A DNA stretch of 64,000 bases, taken from NCBI GenBank assembly GCA_020698575.1, contig CM036255.1, positions 1,359,501-1,423,500 of the forward strand. The letters are read 5' to 3'. Made by a program: the position numbers and the translations under genes. This document shows, piece after piece, positions 11,144-22,000 of this stretch. Below the pieces are notes generated by a model, which saw only the letters and a list, made by a program, of their open reading frames with translations, did no database searches and was not told where the DNA came from. Source of the stretch: Bostrychus sinensis (Eukaryota > Chordata > Actinopteri > Gobiiformes > Eleotridae). The first letter of the stretch is position 1. The number at the start of each line of letters is the position of its first letter.

Positions 11144-12537
11144 AACTGAGTACCTTGAGATGTTCTTCGACCCCGTTGAATCCCTGCTGCATCCACAGAG
11201 CTGCACAGAGCCATAGTAGGCTTTGTGTTTTTACAAACGGGAGTGGAGCTACAGCTGACTGCTGCTCTTTAAGTCAAAAGTTATGTGTTTGCTTACAGCC
11301 AGGAGCTGGTAAAACTGGTGAGGTCTGTCCTGACTTTGGTTAGGCGGAGGTGACCTATATGATGTGTTTTGGCTGTGTCGCACTGCACCAGAGAGCGCAC
11401 GGGACATGGCAGTGCCCTGTCAGTCTGTTCTTTTACTCAAATGCATATAGAAGCTAGAGCTAATGCACTGAGACCCTGGGGCCAGTTAAACGCCAGTGTC
11501 ACTGTTACAGAGCCATAGTTATGTAGGGAAACCTTACGCCACACGCCCTCAATGTGCGCTTTTTATTCCTCCATTATATCCCCTGTGCACACGGGACATA
11601 GATCCACAGCAGTTTGTTCTTTTTTGTTTGTTCAGATGCATCTGTAAGCTCGAGCTAACACACTGAGGATCACAGAGCCTGGAGCCGGGAAATGCCATGG
11701 AGAAGACTGTGCGCTCCATGGCAGTCACCAAAAGGAAGCGAAAGCAAAAGGAGAGACATGATTAGGCTGAAAGCTCACTGTAGCTGTGTGCTCCCTTTCC
11801 TAGTCTAGACTTTGTTTATACAGACCACAGCTGCATGAGTCTGTGTTTTTGCGTGGTTCAGACTGGTGGCTGCACACAGTCGGTCTATGACACGAGCGAG
11901 TCTACAAAAGCAGAAATTACATGTTGCAGCTGATTTCTTGATCAGCTGAGCAATCACACAAACATACACTGACACATTACACTGAAGTGGAACGCTGTCA
12001 TCACATCAGGTTGAAATACTGTTATAAATTGCCATAGTCTGATTATTTATTACAATATGATGACAAGCTCACTGAACTTGGCCTTATTTAAGTTAACATC
12101 AAGAGAGAAGTGCTTAAACACCACCAGCAGCAGAGTTAACATCAAATAGCCCCCCCCTCCCGTCCATATTTGCCCAGTCCCTTACGTGAGGTCATGGGTG
12201 GCCAAAGGGCACAGGACTGGCACAGGAGTGCCACAGGCTAAAGGTATGCAGGGAGGAGGAGTCCAGGACATGACTGCAGTGTGGGGTGTATTAAACAACT
12301 AGATATGGTAAAGGATTTCCTGGCTATAATGTATAATAATGTTAAGAAATATGATAAAATATAACTTAAAATTGAGTATAGATAAACAGTTACTTGGTAT
12401 TTTGGCATGTGTGTGCCCTTACGCATTGTGTGTTGTGCGTTCCTGTATCAGTGTTTGATTGTGGACTCCGGTACGGGTATCATTTGATTTACAAATTAAT
12501 CACTGAATATATTTATTATGTGTACTTATTTTAGAGT
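11144..12537. other. Non-coding stretch
   Basis: No gene recognised. Short open frames here have no family resemblance. Confidence 0.4.
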
Positions 12538-12545
12538 GAAATAAA

Positions 12546-13155
12546 TAGGGCTGTCAACGTTAACGCGTTAACGCATGCGATTAATAAAAAAAAATTAACG
12601 CGTTAAAATGTATTAATTACATGATCTGTTTTGCTGTACACCAGCGCTTCTCAAAGCATTCTGGAGAGCGTGAAGCCGTCTCGGGGGTTTGCGTGACCAT
12701 GGTGGAAATGTGCGTATATCACAACCTTAACTTGCTGTCCCGGTCAACGACCGCGCGTCCACAGAGAGAGAGCAGCTGCCTCACACGTTTGCCCGAGGTT
12801 TGACTTCAGGACAAGTCCACTGCTTTGGCCGCTGCACTACAGCTCTCTCCTTTCCCTCCCCTCACGAGTCTCATGTAAGACTTTTTACTAATAAATGTTA
12901 CGTGTGCTTTTGATATCGTTTCCTTTCACTGCCTCTGTCCGTGCGCGTTCCTGGGAGCTGGGCTTTCTGTGTGTCCTGGACTCGTGTTGAGAGCGGGGGG
13001 CGATCCATGGCCATCCCTGAACTTATGGAGCCACAAGCCGCAAACTCCTACAAACCATTCATTTGCGTGTTTTAATTATTATGATTAATCGTGATTAATC
13101 ACAGCCCAGGAGTGTGATTAATCTGATTATTTTTTTTAATCGATTGACACCACCA
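12546..13155. mobile_element. hAT-type MITE (TAGGGCTGTCAACG end) with perfect 8-bp TSD
   Basis: Starts TAGGGCTGTCAACGTTAACG and ends ..AATCGATTGACACCACCA, the degenerate inverse. It is flanked by identical octamers GAAATAAA at 12538-12545 and 13156-13163. The subterminal DNA is full of GATTAAT and TTAACGCG repeats, probably transposase-binding sites. There is no coding capacity. Confidence 0.8.
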
Positions 13156-13170
13156 GAAATAAACAACCAC

Positions 13171-13988
13171 CAGTGTTGTGCAAGTTCACACTTTTCCTGA
13201 ACTAGTTCAAAGTTCAGTTCACACATGTTCAAAGTGAACTATTCACGTTCATAGTTCACAATTTTAATTTTGAACTAGTTCAAAGTTCAGTTCATTTTAT
13301 TTTTAGGTAAGATATGTAAATGAAAGGCTGAACTTGTTTTTCAAACTATGACTTCTATCACTATACATGTACCTACCTTCTAGCCTCACTGTAGATCTTC
13401 AATTCTATCACACAAAATGGAGGTTTTTGCATATATAAGCTTGCACAGAAAGGTAAGGTTTTTTCCGTCAGTCTTTGTGTGACAATGTGTAAAATGTCTG
13501 TAAATGATCATAGTTAGAGCCAGCATCGTCTGTGTTCTCTGTGCCTTCACTTGAACTGCCATTGCCAGACTGCTGCTGCCCGCTCCGGCGTTGCTATGAA
13601 GGCTACGCTATGCATCATGGGTAACGTAGTGTGAAGCCAAAGATATTAGATTCGACTATTTATGGCTTCACACTACGTTACCCAAGATGCATTGCGCCCA
13701 CAAGCGCTCTCTGGTGAAGCGGTGCAGTTTTGGAGAGGAGCCCGTGGGCAGTGAGGGACAGCGCTGTTTAAAAAGTGCGAGCAGACCTCGTCACTCGACT
13801 CAGGTGAAAACAAATTCCGACGTTTAATTGAACCCCAACAGTGACGTACGTCGTTCATCTCACATAATCTGAACAAATTCACGTTCAAGTTATTGATTTA
13901 CAAATGTGTTGCGTTCAGTTCAAAGTTCACAGAAAAATGAACGTGTTCAGTGAGCGCGTTCATTTGAACTCGTTCATGCACAACACTG
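13171..13988. mobile_element. hAT-type MITE (CAGTGTTGTGCA end) abutting the previous element
   Basis: The termini CAGTGTTGTGCAAG and, in reverse complement, CAGTGTTGTGCATG form the inverted repeat. Flanking octamers ACAACCAC and CCAACCAC match at 7 of 8 positions. Subterminal GTTCA/TGAAC repeats are dense at both ends. The element sits 15 bp from the previous one. Its interior carries a 28-bp-arm palindrome at 13612-13690. Confidence 0.8.
13612..13690. repeat. Long inverted repeat (hairpin) inside the MITE
   Basis: Arms 13612-13639 and 13663-13690 are reverse complements at 27 of 28 positions (one C/A-type mismatch) around a 23-base loop. The arm core is GTAACGTAGTGTGAAGCCA. It may be a nested foldback insertion or a sequence duplicated with the element. 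Confidence 0.75.
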
Positions 13989-14019
13989 CCAACCACACAG
14001 CTTTAAATAGAACAGTTCA

Positions 14020-14114
14020 ATCAGATAATAAAAAAAAAAAAAAAAAACAAAACAAAACAGATTTACACTAGTACTTTTGAGGGCAGAAAAAAAAACTATA
14101 TATATATATATAGT
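14020..14114. repeat. A-rich and (TA)n low-complexity tract
   Basis: A run of about 18 A bases at 14030, further A runs, and an alternating TA tract (14098-14113) directly upstream of the LINE. Confidence 0.7.
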
Positions 14115-17100
14115 GTGGGTCCTTAGGCAAGACCCTTTGCGCTATTGCCTACCTCATATATATAATGATGATGAGAGACAATGAATTACGAGACATACCG
14201 GCTCAGACGTCGCCCGGTCAAACAAGGTCTGCGTCAGGTGTTGGGGAACCAGAGCAGCCTGATGAGAAGTGGGCTACTGGAACAAGACGGAAGTGGACGA
14301 GATGCGAGAACAAGGCTCTGTTGGAATGCTACTACTCCAGTAACCCTAGTCAGAGGGGTTACATGAAGAGAATGTGGGAAATATGGCAACTTCGAAACCC
14401 ACAATCAACACTCACTGCTAAACAACTAGTAGCTCAGTGTTCCAACATCCACAAGCGGCACCTGCTTTCCCAACTTGAGATTGATGAGATACAACACATA
14501 TGCTACGGCAAGGGGGAGCCAGGACGCAAGGTCAGAGGGGAGTTAACACCAACTCCCCATCCAGAATTTGGGTACGAAGCCCCAATAAGCACCATCGAGC
14601 TGAGCGAGGCAGCAACTGACCTGAGAGATAAGATCATGGCTAAAATGAAGACCAGGCAACCCCGACACCAGTTACACAGGCTGAGTGAAGTACCTTCAGA
14701 AAGTCTCCTGGAAGATGTGAATGCAGCTTTGGGAACAATACCTACAATGACCATCACTGAAACCAATGAGCTGATATACACTTCAGCAGCAGTGATCCTT
14801 GAGGAGCTTGGCTATCAACCAAAGAGCAACCATAAAGCTCCATATCCACCATGGAAGAGAAGGTTAGAGACTAAAATCAAGGTAACTCGGAGAGAAGTGA
14901 GCCAACTGTCAGAGCTCCAGAAAGGTGCAATGAAACAACAAGCACCCAAGAGGTACAGCAAGATGTCCATACCTGAAGCATTGGAAACTGCCAAGCAAAG
15001 ACTCCAAGCCTTGGCCACCCGACTAAAGAGGTACACGAGAGAAATCGAAGCAAGGCGAATAAACCGGCTGTTCTCAACTCAACCAGCTAAAGTGTACTCT
15101 CAGTGGCAGGGTAATAACAACATAGCAGACCCACCAAGGCTGGAGACTGAACAATACTGGAAAGGCATATGGGAGAAGGAGGCGTCACACAACAACAGTG
15201 CACAGTGGCTGGAGGATCTAAGAGCAGATCACAGCAACCTCCCTGAACAAGAACCAGTAACCATCACACTGGCAGACATCCAAGAAAGAGTCTCAGGTAT
15301 GAAAAACTGGACAGCACCAGGGCCTGACATGATCCACACCTACTGGCTGAAAAAGCTAACTTCACTCCATGAGCGCCTGGCAGCACAAATGAACCAGCTG
15401 CTAAAGGATGGGACCCACCCTGAATGGCTCACTGAAGGCCGGACAATCCTGATCCAGAAGGATCCCCTGAAGGGAACGGCCCCATCCAACTATCGACCAA
15501 TAACCTGTCTCCCCACCACATGGAAGCTCATGTCAGGCATCATAGCGGCTAAGATAAGTGGGCACATGGATCAATACATGAGCACAGCACAGAAGGGCAT
15601 TGGTAAAAACACCAGAGGAGCTAAACACCAGCTGCTCGTAGATAGAACAGTCACTCAGGATTGCAAAGCCAGACACACTAATCTGTGCACCGCCTGGATT
15701 GATTACAAGAAAGCCTATGACTCAATGCCACACACATGGATCATGGAATGCCTGGAGATGTATAACATCAACAGGACTCTAAGAGCCTTCATTGCAAACT
15801 CGATGAGGCAGTGGAAGACCACCCTTGAGGCCAACTGCAAGCCAATTGCACAAGTGTCCATCAAATGTGGGATATACCAAGGAGATGCTCTGTCCCCGCT
15901 GCTGTTCTGCATAGGTCTGAACCCCCTCAGCCAGATAATCACCAAGACTGGCTATGGGTACCGACTCAGGAATGGGGCCACCATCAGTCACCTCCTCTAC
16001 ATGGATGATATCAAGCTGTACGCCAAGAGCGAGAGAGACATTGACTCACTGATCCACACAACCAGGATCTACAGCAATGACATCGGAATGTCATTCGGAC
16101 TTGAGAAGTGTGGGCGGATGGTGACAAAGAGAGGGAAGGTAGTCCATACAGTAGGGGTCCCACTCCCAGACGGCAGAATAGCAGACATTGAGGACAGCTA
16201 CAAGTACCTTGGAATCCAACAAGCAAATGGCAACCTGGACCAGGCCACAAGAAAAGCAGCCACAGCCAAATACCTCCAACGAGTAAGGCAAGTCCTAAGG
16301 AGTCAGCTCAATGGCAAGAACAAAGTCCGGGCAATCAACAGCTATGCCCTGCCGGTCATCAGATACCCTGCGGGAATAATAAGCTGGCCAAAGGAAGAGA
16401 TTCAGACCACAGATGTGAAAACACGAAAGCTCCTAACCATGCATGGAGGGTTCCACCCCAAATCCAGCACCCTGAGACTGTACACTAAGCGCAAGGAAGG
16501 AGGCAGAGGACTAGTGAGTGTCAGAACCACTGTCCAGGATGAAACATCCAAGATCCTTGACTACATCAGGAAGATGGCCTCAACAGATGAAGTTCTCAGT
16601 GAATGTCTCAGGCAGTGGAAAACAGAGGACAATGTGCTGGAGGAACCATCCTGGGAGGAAAAGCCCCTACATGGGATGTACTATCGACAGATAACTGAAG
16701 TGGCTGACATCAAGAAATCCTACCAATGGCTAGAAAGGGCTGGACTGAAGGACAGCACAGAGGCACTGATCATGGCTGCACAGGAGCAGGCCTTGAGCAC
16801 CAGAGCAATAGAGGCCAAGATCTACCATACAAGACAAGACCCCAGGTGCAGACTGTGCAAAGAGGCCCCTGAGACAATCCAACACATAACTGCAGGCTGT
16901 AAGATGCTGGCAGGGAAAGCATACATGGAGCGTCATAACCAAGTGGCTGGTATAGTGTACAGGAACATCTGTGCAGAGTACAGTCTGGAAGTCCCGAGGT
17001 CAAGATGGGAAACACCTCCAAAGGTGATAGAGAATGACCGAGCTAAGATCCTGTGGGACTTCCAGATCCAGACAGACAAAATGGTAGTGGCAAACCAACC

Positions 17101-17480
17101 GGACATTGTGGTGATGGACAAACAGCAGAGGAAAGCCGTTGTGGTTGACATCGCAATACCAAGCGATTGTAACATCAGGAAAAAGGAACACGAGAAACTG
17201 GAGAAGTACCAAGGCCTCAAAGAAGAACTTGAGAAGGCCTGGAAAGTGAAGGCAACAGTGGTGCCCGTGGTCATCGGAGCACTCGGGGCAGTAACCCCCA
17301 AACTGGAAGAGTGGCTACAGCAGATCCCAGGAAAAACATCAGACATCTCAGTCCAGAAGAGCGCAGTCCTAGGAACAGCAAAGATACTGCGCAGAACCCT
17401 CAAGCTCCCAGGCCTCTGGTAGAGGACCCGAGCTTGGATGGATGAAACCGCCCGCGGAGGGCGAGAGGACAATTTTTTTT
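14115..17480 (+). mobile_element. R4/Dong-type (Rex6-like) non-LTR retrotransposon, apparently complete ORF
   Basis: A 3.4 kb unit consists of a short leader (14115-14164), one 1085-codon frame, and a very short 3' region that ends in a T run (17472-17485). It sits directly after a (TA)n tract, which may be its target. A single ORF with a restriction-enzyme-like endonuclease at the C-terminus is the R4-clade layout described for fish Rex6. I could not define target-site duplications. Confidence 0.75.
14165..17422 (+). CDS. LINE ORF: Myb-like, reverse transcriptase and restriction-like endonuclease
   Basis: This 1085-aa polyprotein should nick target DNA and copy the element RNA into it by target-primed reverse transcription in the nucleus. 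Residues about 38-100 (KWTRCENKALLECYY...GYMKRMWEIW...LTAKQL) look like a Myb/SANT-type DNA-binding helix set. The RT domain spans about 420-660: NYRPITCLPT, motif A with Asp513 (IDYKKAYDS), GIYQGDALSPLLF, and the catalytic YMDD at 612-615. A CCHC knuckle is at C895, C898, H907 and C912. A PD-(D/E)xK-type endonuclase core follows, with PD at 979-980 and VVDIAIPSD around Asp995. No stop or frameshift interrupts it and all key residues are present, so the copy may be young. MMMRDNE offers three adjacent start codons; I kept the first. Confidence 0.85.
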   Translation: MMMRDNELRDIPAQTSPGQTRSASGVGEPEQPDEKWATGTRRKWTRCENKALLECYYSSNPSQRGYMKRMWEIWQLRNPQSTLTAKQLVAQCSNIHKRHLLSQLEIDEIQHICYGKGEPGRKVRGELTPTPHPEFGYEAPISTIELSEAATDLRDKIMAKMKTRQPRHQLHRLSEVPSESLLEDVNAALGTIPTMTITETNELIYTSAAVILEELGYQPKSNHKAPYPPWKRRLETKIKVTRREVSQLSELQKGAMKQQAPKRYSKMSIPEALETAKQRLQALATRLKRYTREIEARRINRLFSTQPAKVYSQWQGNNNIADPPRLETEQYWKGIWEKEASHNNSAQWLEDLRADHSNLPEQEPVTITLADIQERVSGMKNWTAPGPDMIHTYWLKKLTSLHERLAAQMNQLLKDGTHPEWLTEGRTILIQKDPLKGTAPSNYRPITCLPTTWKLMSGIIAAKISGHMDQYMSTAQKGIGKNTRGAKHQLLVDRTVTQDCKARHTNLCTAWIDYKKAYDSMPHTWIMECLEMYNINRTLRAFIANSMRQWKTTLEANCKPIAQVSIKCGIYQGDALSPLLFCIGLNPLSQIITKTGYGYRLRNGATISHLLYMDDIKLYAKSERDIDSLIHTTRIYSNDIGMSFGLEKCGRMVTKRGKVVHTVGVPLPDGRIADIEDSYKYLGIQQANGNLDQATRKAATAKYLQRVRQVLRSQLNGKNKVRAINSYALPVIRYPAGIISWPKEEIQTTDVKTRKLLTMHGGFHPKSSTLRLYTKRKEGGRGLVSVRTTVQDETSKILDYIRKMASTDEVLSECLRQWKTEDNVLEEPSWEEKPLHGMYYRQITEVADIKKSYQWLERAGLKDSTEALIMAAQEQALSTRAIEAKIYHTRQDPRCRLCKEAPETIQHITAGCKMLAGKAYMERHNQVAGIVYRNICAEYSLEVPRSRWETPPKVIENDRAKILWDFQIQTDKMVVANQPDIVVMDKQQRKAVVVDIAIPSDCNIRKKEHEKLEKYQGLKEELEKAWKVKATVVPVVIGALGAVTPKLEEWLQQIPGKTSDISVQKSAVLGTAKILRRTLKLPGLW

Positions 17481-18930
17481 TTTTTAATTGTATAATTGGT
17501 TTGGCTGAATTTATTTAAGGAACTCTTCTAGGTTAATAGTTATTCACTAATCCCCGAAATAACAAAAAGTAACACCCAAAAAATAACCAAAGTAAATAAA
17601 ATAGCACCACTAAAGCTAAGGATGAACGTGAAATCAAGCCTGGGCAAGGACAAATTTATACAAAAGAAGAATTAACTCAGTAATGAAAAGCCAAATTCTG
17701 TTAAGAAAAAAGGCAAAATCTACCAGCCTACTAAACCCAGGACTTTGTAAGACCTAATCAGCAAGAATCCAGGACCTATCTTAGCCAAAATCTGATAAAT
17801 ATCTGTAGTGCACCTATTTTATGTTTCTGGATTAAGCATATTAACAACTGTAATATTTTAATGGGCTCAACAGGCAGAAGGATCACAGCGTTCACACGGC
17901 GCACCCACAGACTAAAACTAACCTAATGACTGAAGACAATGTAAAACAACAATAACCTGGTAGTATGGACGTCATGCAGTGTTCTCAAGTGACATTGCCA
18001 CAGGAATGCTTTTATGTCTGTCAGATCTGTTACATCTGCGCACACAGCAAAGATAAAAATAATAATAAATGATAATAATAGAGTATAATAATAGTTAATA
18101 GAGTATAGTTAGATTACAATAGATAGAATTTTGACATCCCTATAAATTCAATCTTTGCTCAGCATTTTCAGAAAGTGGAACAGGCCTGAATAAATATGCT
18201 AGAAGTAGCCACACCTGGGCTTAATGCTCAGTGAGTGAGGAAACCGCTCGAACAGGTTAGTCAAGTTTTTCTAGTTGTGAATAGCTCTACAACCAGGCTG
18301 TTTACTGCAGTCTAGTTGAATTTCAGTATTTAGACACTCAGGTATTGAGAGGAGTCACAGGCCAACTTCACTCCACTTTGCAATAACTGTACCCACAGCA
18401 ATAAGGAACAAGAAAGTTGGTCCGTGGGAATACATTGATGGTAAGTTATGCAAGTAATAATCTTCTAAAATTAAAAAGCATTATGTTTGAAAATAGAACT
18501 GATAGATATTTGATACAGACAATGTATTTAGGAGTCGCTCTACTTGGGCCTCTGTGAGGGAGGGCATCCAAACACAGGTATCAGCTGTCTGTGTGTAATG
18601 AGCTGGTTTATTGTGCCAGTTCTGAGGAATGCAGTTCTCCCCAGGAGACCAAGACTGGTTTAAAAATATGAATAAAAGCAGAATATAGACCCTTAATAAT
18701 TCATACTCTGCTGGTTTCATGCTAAGGTGAATGGCTATGTAGACAATAAAACAGTGCTGTTCTCAATGGAGTCAACTGTGTAATCAGGTTGTTATAGACT
18801 GAATATTATGCTTTAGATTTTTGTGAGGTGTCACAATATGCGCTGTGGAGAAAGAGCTGGTGCAGTTTGCTGTAGTGAACAGAACAAACATTATTCATGA
18901 GCATTTCTTTTTCTGCCTCTCTTTTTCTTC
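17481..18930. other. Upstream region of casd1
   Basis: AT-rich, no coding sequence recognised. It probably contains the casd1 promoter and untranslated first exon(s). One candidate donor is GATG|GTAAGT at 18436-18444. I cannot place the transcription start. Confidence 0.35.
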
Positions 18931-19053
18931 ATGGCCACTGCCCAGGTTCTAGCAGACTACTGTGCAGAAGGGGAAAGGCCCTCGTGCACCAATGAAGCTG
19001 GAAGGCCTGCCCCCACATCCCGTCTGTCTGCCTGTTGTCATAGAGGAGAGAAG

Positions 19054-22000
19054 ATGGTGGGCCTGGCTTACAGCCTGAGCAAGCACAAACTATTTTACTA
19101 TTTCACCATTCACAATGCCAAAGTGATATCTGTACTAGCTGTGAGCTTACTCTTGGTGTGTCACTCGGCCTCACGTTACTATGGTGGTAAGTGCTTCTTT
19201 ATGTCCAATGGCCCTGAGCACAGAGAAGCTCCTGTTTCACTGCACTTTCTGTGTGTCCCCACAGGCTCAGACTCATGTCAATGGCTGCTTGTCCACAGGA
19301 CGCTTCTTGGGGAAGAATGTGTGGCAGCCTTATGGCTGCATGATGCACAAATACAGCAGCATGTGAGGATTTCTCATATATCTGAGAGACAAAAAGTGAA
19401 TGTGACCTTTTATACTGTCTCATATCTGTGCTCTCATAGGGAGGCTAAGACCTGCCTCGCTGGAAAGCAGGTTGTCTTTGTTGGGGACTCACGAATCCGG
19501 AAGCTGTTTGTATCATTTGTCAAAATAATCGAACCTCAAAAAGAAAATCTCACCATAGTGAGAGTTTGGCTTATCTACAGCAGATAGTTGTTACTTTTTT
19601 AATCTCTGTAGAAACTCAAGCTACTTGTATATTTCTTTTTCTCTGTTTATTGTTAGAGGCATGAAGACATAACTTTTAGAGATGATAGCTTCACAGTCCA
19701 AGTGGTGAGTAATTTTTGTAGTGTCCTGTTCTCCTACTGTAAAACATCTAAATAAAGTCAAAACATCTATTTGTGTTTGTGCAGAACTTTCTGTGGAATC
19801 CTATGACAAATGACTCAATGAAGGAACGTTTAATATTACTGTCACAGGTGAGTAAAAGTGAATGCAGAGCACATGTAGCGATCTTTTGTATCTTTGTATC
19901 TGTTGTTGCAGGAGGCAGCAAAGCCCCATGTTCTCATTGTTGGAGCTGCCACAGTAAGTCTGAAAAACAGGTAGTTAGTATAAATTGTACTATAACACAC
20001 ATGACTTAATGGCTTCTGTTTGTCATTTGACCACAGTGGCCCATCAAGCAGAACAGAGGAAGTCCTGAGGGGCTGCACCAGTACAAAGTCAACCTAACGT
20101 CCATGGGTGTGATTCTGGAGACCCTGGCTCACCATGGAGACGTCTACTGGTACCTTCAAGGTCAGCCCACTTTAGCAGTTACCACAATATCTCTAGTACC
20201 TCCAGATGCATATTATGTACAGGGACCCCCCATGGGTTGCCTCAAATAGAGTAGACACCTCTTTTTCTGTAGTGGCCATGCATTGATTAGCTCTGTGGGT
20301 ATACCAGCACCACACATGATTACCTTTATTTCAGTGAATTGTTTTATATTGCCAAAGTACAAAAGGTGAGAGGACAGACTGCTGGCATGTACTTGTAAAA
20401 AAATCTATTAGGAAATCTATTAGAAGAGTTATAATCTATTAGAACAGCTATAACAAATTGAGAGCGCTCTGGTGATCTTTAGAAGCGGCACCGATCAGGG
20501 TTTATTGTGTGAATGGCTTGGGTTCCAGGCCTGGAGAGCTTGGCTGAGGGCAAACCCCTACCATTGATCGGGCCTTGGGGGCTCTGAGTTTGGGAAATTT
20601 ACTTTCCAAGTCAGAATACACAGGGGCTCATTTAGCTGGCAGGAAGCTTGGTGCAAATTAGGTTTCTATTCCAATGATAAGACTTGTGAAAAAGCAACAG
20701 GCTGCCTTCTGGTTGGCAACACCTTTGGTACTTAGCCTTCCATGGATGAGGACAGGGGCTTGGTAGTCCACCTACCCCACTTTCCACCACAAACTTACGT
20801 ATATGGTGCATGTCTGGACCCCATGGGATTTCCAACAATGCACTGGGGACGTCAGACCTGCACGTTCACAAACAATAGACCCTACACACTCTGCAAAAGG
20901 GTAAAAAATGGCCCAAATCTATGCATTTTGTTCAGCAACACTGCTAAATGGAAATGATCCAGCTGCAAGGGCAATTGAGAAACATCCTCTGTCAGCCTTC
21001 CCTCCTTAGTTTCCAAAAACTGCATTGTTCCTCCTGAATTTGAGGTTCTACCATCGGCTGAATTCTCCTCTCCAGCACACTGGAGTAGACTTTCCGGGAA
21101 GGCTGAGGAATTGATTATTTACTTATGGAAATTAGTTAAGTCCCCCCTCTAAAAACTGCTCAAGGGAACTCTATGTGGGATTTATGAAATGTTCTCAAGC
21201 ATCCAGAGTATTCTCAACTGAGCACCTAACTCCAGTGACTGCACAAACACCGTGCCCCTCATTAACATGGTATTCACATAGAATTGACTATGTATTGTGA
21301 CCAGAAACACCCTCTAAACTCTTATAAGGACATACAACTGGGATTTAGTGATGTCTGTCTACAGCCTGCTCACAGCAGAGCAGCCCCTGAATCAGGAAGT
21401 GAGCATCAGATGCAGCATTTCTACAGTAGTTTTACAGCTTCAACAGTGATAAAAACTGTCACAAAACATTAAAACCTACTCGGTGGAATATTTCAGTCAT
21501 CAGCTCCCTGAAGTTAGGGTGGGCTTTGATCTTTTTGTAGCTTATTTCACAAGTAGCTGAAAAAAAGCAACGGAGGTGGGGCGGAGGTGTGCATAGAAAC
21601 AAGTGCATTTTGGAAGTGGGGGGAGACAGGGGTTTTGTATAGGGCTGGTTGGGATAATAATAAATATAATAGTAATAATGTATGTTTGCCTACCTTTTCT
21701 GCAGAGCCAGTGAAGTGGAGGGCATTAAGCCTGGAAAGGAAGATGATCACTGACCAACAGATTGACCTGTATAATGGAGCAGCAGCAAAGGCTCTCAACT
21801 TGGGCACGTCCCAGATCAAACAATTTGGAGCGTCCCGTCTGGTGGCTTTTGAAACTGTCAATCAGTCGACTGACGGCGTGCACATGCCTGAGAGCAGCGT
21901 GGATGTGGTGAGCACTGAGATAGTAAAGGGTAAATGGTCACATTTATATAGCGCTTTTCTACCTCGATGGGTACTCAAAGCACTTTACATCAAGGAACCG

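Noticed and set aside
18931..19053. Upstream ATG extension of casd1
   Set aside because: The 41 extra residues have no counterpart in mammalian CASD1, and the conserved N-terminus (LAYSLSK...) begins at 19054.
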